9,235 nt of DNA from Collinsella sp. (GTDB lineage Bacteria > Actinomycetota > Coriobacteriia > Coriobacteriales > Coriobacteriaceae). A program made the position numbers and the translations under genes. Shown piece after piece: positions 6,051-9,235 of this stretch. The notes beneath the pieces were generated by a model. It searched no databases. It worked only from the letters and a program-made list of their open reading frames with translations, and had not been told where the DNA came from. Each line of letters begins with the position of its first letter. Within the stretch, counting starts at the first letter, position 1. The stretch covers positions 1 to 9,235 of the forward strand of contig WGSQ01000067.1 in assembly GCA_014871605.1 (NCBI GenBank), written 5' to 3'.

Positions 6051-8819
6051 CTACAGCAGCTCGCCGTGGCGGGCGATGTAGCGGCGCTTTGCCAGCTGGG
6101 TGAGCGCGATGTAGGCGGTGACGATGCCGATGAGCAGCGCGAAAAAGCTCGCGGGTAGCGTCATGAGGCCGAGCGCATCGGCGATGGGGCTTGCTGGCAG
6201 CCAGGTGACGAGCGCCAGGCCCAGCACGGTGAGAGCGCACAGTGCCGGCGCGGCGTGGTCAAGCGGGCTCGGCAGGCGCGGGGAGCGCAGCATGTGGATC
6301 ACAAGCGTCTGCGACCACATGGACTCGACAAACCAGCCGCTCTGGAAGAGCGCCGCAAAGGCTGCCATGCCCGTGACGTTGCCCGCGGCGGCAAGCTCGG
6401 ACCAGCTTGTGCCCACGGCGGCGGGGCACACCACAAAGAAGAGCGCGGCGAAGGTCACGATGTCAAACAGCGAGCTCACGGGGCCCAGCTCGAGCATAAA
6501 GCCCTTGATGGATGCGGCGTCCCAGGCGCGCGGACGGGCAGTCCAGGCATCGTCGACGGTGTCCCACGGCAGCGCGATGCATACGATCTCGTAGACCAGC
6601 GACAGCAGCACCAGCTGCAGGGCGCTCATGGGCAAAAACGGCAAGAACAGGCTCGCGACGGTCACGGACAACACATTGCCAAAGTTGGAGCTCACTGTGG
6701 TCTTGAGGTACTTGAGCAGGTTGCCGTAGGTGCGGCGGCCTTCGATGATGCCGCGCTCGAGCACGCCCAGGTCCTTCTGGAGCAAGATGATATCGGCGGA
6801 TTCCTTGGCAATGTCGACGGCCGAATCGACCGAGATACCGCAGTCGCTCGCACGCATGGCGGCGGCGTCGTTGATGCCGTCGCCCATAAAGCCCACGGTG
6901 TGGCCGAGCAGCTCGCGCATGACGCGCACCAGGCGCGCCTTCTGCAGCGGCGAGAGCTTGGCGAAGAGATGGGTCTTCTCGGCGCGCTCGGCAAGTTCGG
7001 CGTCATCGAGCGCATCGATCTCGGAGCCGAGCAAGACGTTGCTCGCGTCGATGCCGATCTGCTCGCAGACGGTGGCGGCGACGCGGTCGTTGTCGCCGGT
7101 CAGGACCTTGACCGCCACGCCCTTGGCCTCGAGCGTGGCGACGGCGCCCGCGGCACTCGTCTTGGGCGGATCGAGGAAGGCCAAAAAGCCCATCAGCACC
7201 ATGTCGCATTCGTCGGCGATGCCAAACTCGCCCACGCAGCGCGGATCGGTCTTCTGCGCCACGGCAATTACGCGTAGGCCCTCGGCGTTGAGCCCGGCGA
7301 CCTGCTTGCGAATCTGGGCGAGCTTATCTTCGGTGAGAGGCTGGGCGACACCATCGACTTCGACAAAGGAGCAGATCTCGAGCATTTCCTCGGCAGCTCC
7401 CTTGGTGACCATCTGGGTTTTGCCTTGGACATCGGCTACAACTACGCTCAGGCGACGGCGCGAGAAATCGAAGGGCACCTCGTCGACCTTGGTATAGCGG
7501 TCGCGCAGGCTCTGACCCAACATGGAATCGGGTGCGACGGTCGAGGGCGTCACATCGGCACGGTCGATTACGGCCAGGTCGATAAGGTTTTTGAGGCCGG
7601 TCTGGAAGAAGCTGTTCAAAAACGCATGGCGCAGCACACGTGCGTCCTCGTTGCCATCGGTGTTGAGGTAGCGCTCGAGCACGATGCGGTCTTCGGTGAG
7701 GGTGCCGGTCTTGTCGCAGCACAGGACATCCATGGCACCCAGGTTTTGGATCGCCGGCAGCTCCTTGACGATTACTTGGCGGCGGGCGAGGTCCTTGGCG
7801 CCCTGCGACAGGCTCGTGGTCACGATGACGGGAAGCATCTGCGGCGTGATGCCCACGGCCACGCTCGTGGCGAACAGCAGCGCGTCGATGGCGTTGCCCT
7901 TGGTGGCGGCGTTGATGGCAAAGACGGCCGGCGCCATAACGAGCATGAGGCGTACGAGCAACATGGAGACGCTCGAGACGCCGCGGTCAAACGCGCTCTT
8001 CTCGCCGCGCCCGTTGAGCATCTTGGCGATGCCACCCAGGTAAGTATCCGAACCGGTGGCAACGACAAGCGCAATGGCGGTGCCGTTTTGCACGGAGGTG
8101 CCGGTAAAGACGATGTTCTTGCAGGCAGAGAGTGGCAGCGCGGAGCCGTCGGCACTCTCGACGACGGTGATGGCGGTGGTCTTCTCGACGGCCTCGCTCT
8201 CGCCAGTGAGCGCGGACTCGATCACAAACAGGTCGCGCGCGGTGATGACGCGGGCATCGGCCGGCACCAAATCTCCGGCAGAGAGGCGGATCACATCACC
8301 GGGGACGAGCTCGTCGAAGGGGATCTCGACGCGCTCGCCGGCGCGCAGGGCGGTGCAAGTGTTGGAGACCAGGTCCTTGAGGGCCTCGGCCGCATTGCCG
8401 CTGCGGGCTTCTTGGATAAACTTCATATCGCCCGATACCAGCAACATGATGCCGATGACGATGACCGTGGAGGGGTCGCGCTGCGGCTCGGGCACGGCGA
8501 GCACGTCGATGTAGAGCGAGACCAGCGCGAGCGCGGCGAGGATGCCGGCGAAGGGGTCGACAAAGGCGTCGGCGATACGGCGGGCGAGCGTTTTGGTCGG
8601 TGCCTCGATGGTGTTGGGGCCGGAGGCGTCCAGGCGCTCGGCTGCCTGCTCGGCGGTGAGGCCGCTTGCCGTGGCGTCAAGCAGTACGAGAGCGTCCTCG
8701 GCACTATGGGTGGCGGCGAATATGGTGTTCTTGGACAGGCCGGTGTGAGCGGCAGGGCGCGCCGTGCGGCGGCGCTTGGAGATAGCTTCGAGTACCGTGG
8801 CGGTTTTGAGCATCAGCAT
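6051..8819 (-). CDS. mgtA: Magnesium-translocating P-type ATPase (MgtA/MgtB class)
   Basis: A 922-residue P-type ATPase, close to the usual 900 or so of MgtA, expected to import Mg2+ across the membrane at the cost of ATP. Visible motifs: the actuator TGES (205-208); the phosphorylation site DKTGTLT with Asp369; KGAAEE of the nucleotide domain (473-478); TGDND (574-578); and GDGIND (646-651). Ten helices are placed near 89-108, 117-137, 285-304, 312-338, 712-729, 732-750, 779-798, 814-844, 859-875 and 886-909. Family-specific stretches include FIQEARS, VSNT, AIQNLGAMD after M4, and SSNFGNV entering M5. The start at 8819 has AAGGAGG five bases upstream; the frame continues to a TTG at 8870 without a ribosome site. 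Odd points: M4 reads TPQMLP where MgtA normally has TPEMLP, and M6 has Ser740 and Glu744 where MgtA normally has Asn and Asp. Class assignment is firm; Mg2+ as substrate is less certain because of these changes. Confidence 0.93.
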   Translation of the reverse strand: MLMLKTATVLEAISKRRRTARPAAHTGLSKNTIFAATHSAEDALVLLDATASGLTAEQAAERLDASGPNTIEAPTKTLARRIADAFVDPFAGILAALALVSLYIDVLAVPEPQRDPSTVIVIGIMLLVSGDMKFIQEARSGNAAEALKDLVSNTCTALRAGERVEIPFDELVPGDVIRLSAGDLVPADARVITARDLFVIESALTGESEAVEKTTAITVVESADGSALPLSACKNIVFTGTSVQNGTAIALVVATGSDTYLGGIAKMLNGRGEKSAFDRGVSSVSMLLVRLMLVMAPAVFAINAATKGNAIDALLFATSVAVGITPQMLPVIVTTSLSQGAKDLARRQVIVKELPAIQNLGAMDVLCCDKTGTLTEDRIVLERYLNTDGNEDARVLRHAFLNSFFQTGLKNLIDLAVIDRADVTPSTVAPDSMLGQSLRDRYTKVDEVPFDFSRRRLSVVVADVQGKTQMVTKGAAEEMLEICSFVEVDGVAQPLTEDKLAQIRKQVAGLNAEGLRVIAVAQKTDPRCVGEFGIADECDMVLMGFLAFLDPPKTSAAGAVATLEAKGVAVKVLTGDNDRVAATVCEQIGIDASNVLLGSEIDALDDAELAERAEKTHLFAKLSPLQKARLVRVMRELLGHTVGFMGDGINDAAAMRASDCGISVDSAVDIAKESADIILLQKDLGVLERGIIEGRRTYGNLLKYLKTTVSSNFGNVLSVTVASLFLPFLPMSALQLVLLSLVYEIVCIALPWDTVDDAWTARPRAWDAASIKGFMLELGPVSSLFDIVTFAALFFVVCPAAVGTSWSELAAAGNVTGMAAFAALFQSGWFVESMWSQTLVIHMLRSPRLPSPLDHAAPALCALTVLGLALVTWLPASPIADALGLMTLPASFFALLIGIVTAYIALTQLAKRRYIARHGELL

Positions 8820-8831
8820 AGGGTCCTCCTT
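8820..8831 (-). promoter_or_regulatory. Ribosome binding site fixing the ATPase start
   Basis: On the minus strand AAGGAGG (8831-8825) lies five bases before ATG 8819. The next Met codon (8813) would be eleven bases away and the upstream TTG (8870) has no such site, so 8819 is the best start. Confidence 0.8.
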
Positions 8832-8903
8832 GTTGAAGGGAGTTAGCGTACGTGTCGTATTGAATTGCAAAAAACCTAGATGTCGCTCACGTCATGCTCG
8901 CGA

Positions 8904-8938
8904 ACCACCACAAAGGGGACAGGCACCTTTGTGGTGGT
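8904..8938 (+). repeat. Dispersed 35-nt palindromic repeat, copy 3 of 3
   Basis: Identical to the copies at 2241 and 5979 and in the same orientation, 2925 nt after copy 2. Unlike the other two it does not sit behind a gene end: it lies upstream of the ATPase start and just after the 23-codon ORF on the minus strand. On the minus strand the stem is followed by TTCGCG and so is a poor terminator for the ATPase transcript. On the plus strand it is followed by TTTT, but no obvious + strand gene precedes it. Confidence 0.85.
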
Positions 8939-8960
8939 TTTGACGATCTATTGTTGGTGG

Positions 8961-9032
8961 TTATGCGGATGCGGAGTCTTCGCGGCGTGCCGAGGGCGAC
9001 ATACAGGTTTTTCGACTAGGACTGCCTTCCAT
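8961..9032 (-). CDS. Candidate 23-residue leader peptide upstream of the ATPase
   Basis: A minus-strand ORF of 23 codons from ATG 9032 to TAA 8961. Its ribosome site is nearly perfect: AAGGAGGT at 9045-9038, five bases before the ATG, as strong as that of the ATPase itself. The peptide begins MEGSPSRKTC, contains six Ser, two Pro (5 and 13), an Arg pair (16-17), and ends EDSASA. It has no hydrophobic segment, so it is neither a signal peptide nor a membrane toxin. It ends 142 nt before the ATPase start. From established work, mgtA of Salmonella has a leader of about 264 nt with a Pro-containing ORF (mgtL) whose translation controls transcription into mgtA. The layout here is similar in outline, but the peptide sequence is not the same. 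A chance ORF behind a chance ribosome site remains possible. Confidence 0.5.
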   Translation of the reverse strand: MEGSPSRKTCMSPSARREDSASA

Positions 9033-9098
9033 GGCACACCTCCTTAAGGCCGGGCGCAGCGCGCTTTGGGCATCTCGTACCCGTTTCAATCCGCCCGT

Positions 9099-9127
9099 AT
9101 TTTTGATGAGGGGGTTTGACATGTCAA
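9099..9127 (-). promoter_or_regulatory. Candidate promoter for the leader ORF and ATPase
   Basis: On the minus strand a perfect -35 hexamer TTGACA (9127-9122) is followed after 17 nt by AAAAAT (9104-9099), which matches the -10 consensus at four of six positions. Transcription would start near 9092 and give a leader of about 273 nt before the ATPase ATG, containing the 23-codon ORF and repeat copy 3. The -35 lies inside the palindrome at 9110-9132, so a repressor bound there would block it. Confidence 0.4.
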
Positions 9128-9132
9128 CCCCC
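9110..9132. promoter_or_regulatory. Palindromic operator-like site
   Basis: TTGACATGTCAA (9116-9127) is a perfect 12-bp palindrome. It is flanked by GGGGG on the left and CCCCC on the right, with one extra T on the left side, so the symmetry extends over 23 nt. It could be an operator for a dimeric repressor because it covers the -35 element of the candidate minus-strand promoter. It could instead form a hairpin in RNA; no T-tract follows on either strand, so a terminator is unlikely. Confidence 0.45.
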
Positions 9133-9235
9133 ATTGTTCAGAAAACCATCGTCTCCGACAAAGCTCTTACAGAATGCCGCGGCCTCAAAGCGCGCCCGCA
9201 TCGACGCTTCGCCTGCGCTAAACTGGAAGGCACGT
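9121..9235. other. Right-edge segment, possibly the end or start of another gene, unassigned
   Basis: The last 115 nt are open in several frames. On + an ORF begins at ATG 9121 (MSTPIVQKTIVSDKAL...) with GAGGGGG six bases upstream and runs off the window. On - a frame enters from the right edge and ends at TGA 9126-9124 (last residues FVGDDGFLNNGG). Third-position G/C is about 60 percent in both, below the clear genes here, so composition does not decide. Neither reading matches a family I recognise. Confidence 0.3.

Noticed and set aside
6255..8846. Long + strand ORFs (340 and 473 codons) opposite the ATPase gene
   Set aside because: They are the antisense of a clear P-type ATPase with all motifs; their length follows from GC-rich codon use, and their products are His/Gly/Asp-rich without recognisable domains.
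8820..8870. Longer ATPase start at TTG 8870
   Set aside because: There is no ribosome site before it, while AAGGAGG lies five bases before ATG 8819.
8841..8870. Promoter closer to the ATPase: TTGCAA, 17 nt, GCTAAC on the minus strand
   Set aside because: The -10 matches only three of six positions. It remains the main alternative to the long-leader model but is too weak to list as a feature.
2241..8938. CRISPR array from the three identical repeats
   Set aside because: Spacing is about 3 kb with genes between; the units are gene-end hairpins, not an array.
8820..9092. M-box (Mg2+) riboswitch in the ATPase leader
   Set aside because: I could not find the conserved M-box core sequence or its helices on the minus strand; a covariance-model search would settle this.

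Overview
The window is GC-rich, with densely packed genes, strong AAGGAGG-type ribosome sites and short intergenic hairpins. The mix of genes suggests a gut Coriobacteriia genome, Collinsella-like. These genes are a 6-phospho-beta-glucosidase, a LuxR-type regulator fused to a 12-helix membrane domain, actinobacterial-looking lipoproteins and an MgtA-type P-ATPase. This assignment is inferred from gene families and codon use; no taxonomic marker gene is present.

Layout, left to right. Positions 3-434 are the C-terminal third of a family 1 glycoside hydrolase, closed by a strong terminator (474-510). A good sigma-70-type promoter (635-663) then drives a membrane-bound LuxR-family regulator (750-2237). 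Its first transmembrane helix is in a different frame (694-810), so the gene looks frameshifted. A hairpin repeat follows 3 nt after its stop. Positions 2383-5969 hold four tightly spaced + strand genes: a one-helix membrane protein, a zinc-ribbon protein with a Q-rich segment, and two paralogous lipoproteins. I recognise no established function for any of them; together they look like an envelope-associated operon. A second copy of the hairpin lies between this operon and the convergent gene on the minus strand. That gene (8819-6051) is a full-length P-type ATPase of the Mg2+ transporter (MgtA/MgtB) class. All its catalytic motifs are intact, but it has unusual residues at the expected ion-binding positions in M4 and M6.

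Upstream of the ATPase the minus strand carries a candidate long leader. It has a possible promoter at 9099-9127 overlapping a 12-bp perfect palindrome, a 23-codon ORF with a near-ideal Shine-Dalgarno (9032-8961), the third copy of the hairpin (8904-8938), and then the ATPase start. This resembles in outline the peptide-encoding leaders that control mgtA in enterobacteria, but the sequence shows only the layout, not the mechanism.

The three hairpins are identical over 35 nt and all lie in the same orientation. They bracket the envelope operon and the ATPase as two separate blocks. The last 115 bases are open in several frames on both strands and cannot be assigned.
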